DNA of 5,026 nucleotides from Streptomyces roseochromogenus subsp. oscitans DS 12.976 (GTDB lineage: Bacteria > Actinomycetota > Actinomycetes > Streptomycetales > Streptomycetaceae): positions 9,001,956-9,006,981 of the forward strand of contig NZ_CM002285.1 in NCBI RefSeq assembly GCF_000497445.1. Reading direction: 5' to 3'. Both the position numbers and the translations under genes were made by a program. Positions within the stretch are counted from its first letter, which is position 1, and the number at the start of each line of letters is the position of its first letter. Positions 4,934-5,026 of this stretch are shown one piece after another. The notes under the pieces are model-generated. The model worked only from the letters and a program-made list of their open reading frames with translations. It had not been told where the DNA came from and did no database searches.

Positions 4934-4954
4934 GGCGGAGTGGCACGCTCCGCC
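4934..4954 (+). terminator. Strong hairpin, possible attenuator
   Basis: GGCGGAGTG / CGCTCCGCC form a 9-bp stem (one G-T pair) with loop GCA. A weaker upstream stem TTGCG (4914-4918) / CGCAA (4925-4929) immediately precedes it. There is no T run. It may be an attenuator in the leader of a gene to the right, or just a local structure. Confidence 0.45.
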
Positions 4955-5026
4955 CGCCCGTACATCGCCGCGCGGGCTGGGCCGTACACCCCACGGACCG
5001 GTCTGACGGGCCCGACCGTTCATGGG

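Larger units (their letters stand above)
4690..5026. other. Right-end region without an ordinary gene
   Basis: Both strands were read. The longer open frames lack a recognisable product, a good ribosome site and family features. The region holds a hairpin after arsR, AT-rich direct repeats, a possible -10, the Cys-rich mini-ORF and a second hairpin, so it looks like a regulatory leader for a rightward gene starting beyond 5026. Confidence 0.5.

Noticed and set aside
4793..5023. Minus-strand frame of 76 codons at the right end
   Set aside because: It has no family features, poor codon pattern, and runs through AT-richer regulatory-looking DNA and hairpins.

Overview
The window looks like chromosomal DNA of Streptomyces or a close actinomycete relative. 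Base composition is strongly G+C rich, third codon positions are almost all G or C, several genes start with GTG, and the gene families (BlaI/M56 pair, TerD paralogues, GlsB-type membrane protein, ArsR) are typical of Streptomyces. The assignment is inferred from composition and protein content only.

Layout. (1) 1-1036, minus strand: a two-gene operon of a BlaI/MecI-type winged-helix repressor followed by an M56-family (BlaR1-like) membrane metalloprotease that runs off the left edge. (2) 1037-1254: divergent control region with a BlaI-like inverted repeat, a second strong dyad and a third inverted repeat, serving the repressor operon leftward and a TerD operon rightward. (3) 1255-2466, plus strand: two TerD-domain genes in tandem, 51 bp apart. 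(4) 2489-2755, minus strand: a small three-helix GlsB/YeaQ/YmgE-type membrane protein, convergent with the TerD operon. (5) 2756-2999: a second divergent control region with a 10-bp palindrome and an ECF-sigma-like promoter candidate. (6) 3000-4151, plus strand: a third TerD-domain gene, twice the usual length, with a Pro-rich linker, a Cys/His module, Gln-Gly-Tyr repeats, a glycine-zipper segment and an acidic tail. Its stop codon lies in a 21-bp tandem triplication, followed by a strong GC hairpin. (7) 4327-4689, plus strand: an ArsR-type regulator followed by a hairpin. (8) 4690-5026: no convincing ordinary gene, but a layout of AT-rich direct repeat, possible -10 element, 20-codon Cys-rich ORF and strong hairpin that resembles an attenuated leader for a gene beyond the right edge.

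Working picture (inference). This is an envelope-stress locus: a proteolytically controlled repressor next to calcium-binding TerD proteins, a small stress membrane protein, and an unusual TerD fusion whose tail could bind metal and/or associate with membrane or self-assemble. TerD-domain proteins are known as Ca2+-binding proteins tied to tellurite and general stress resistance, and in Streptomyces to calcium homeostasis and development. The most unusual items are the TerD fusion with an eroded calcium loop, the BlaI-like operator beside the TerD operon, and the Cys-rich leader candidate.
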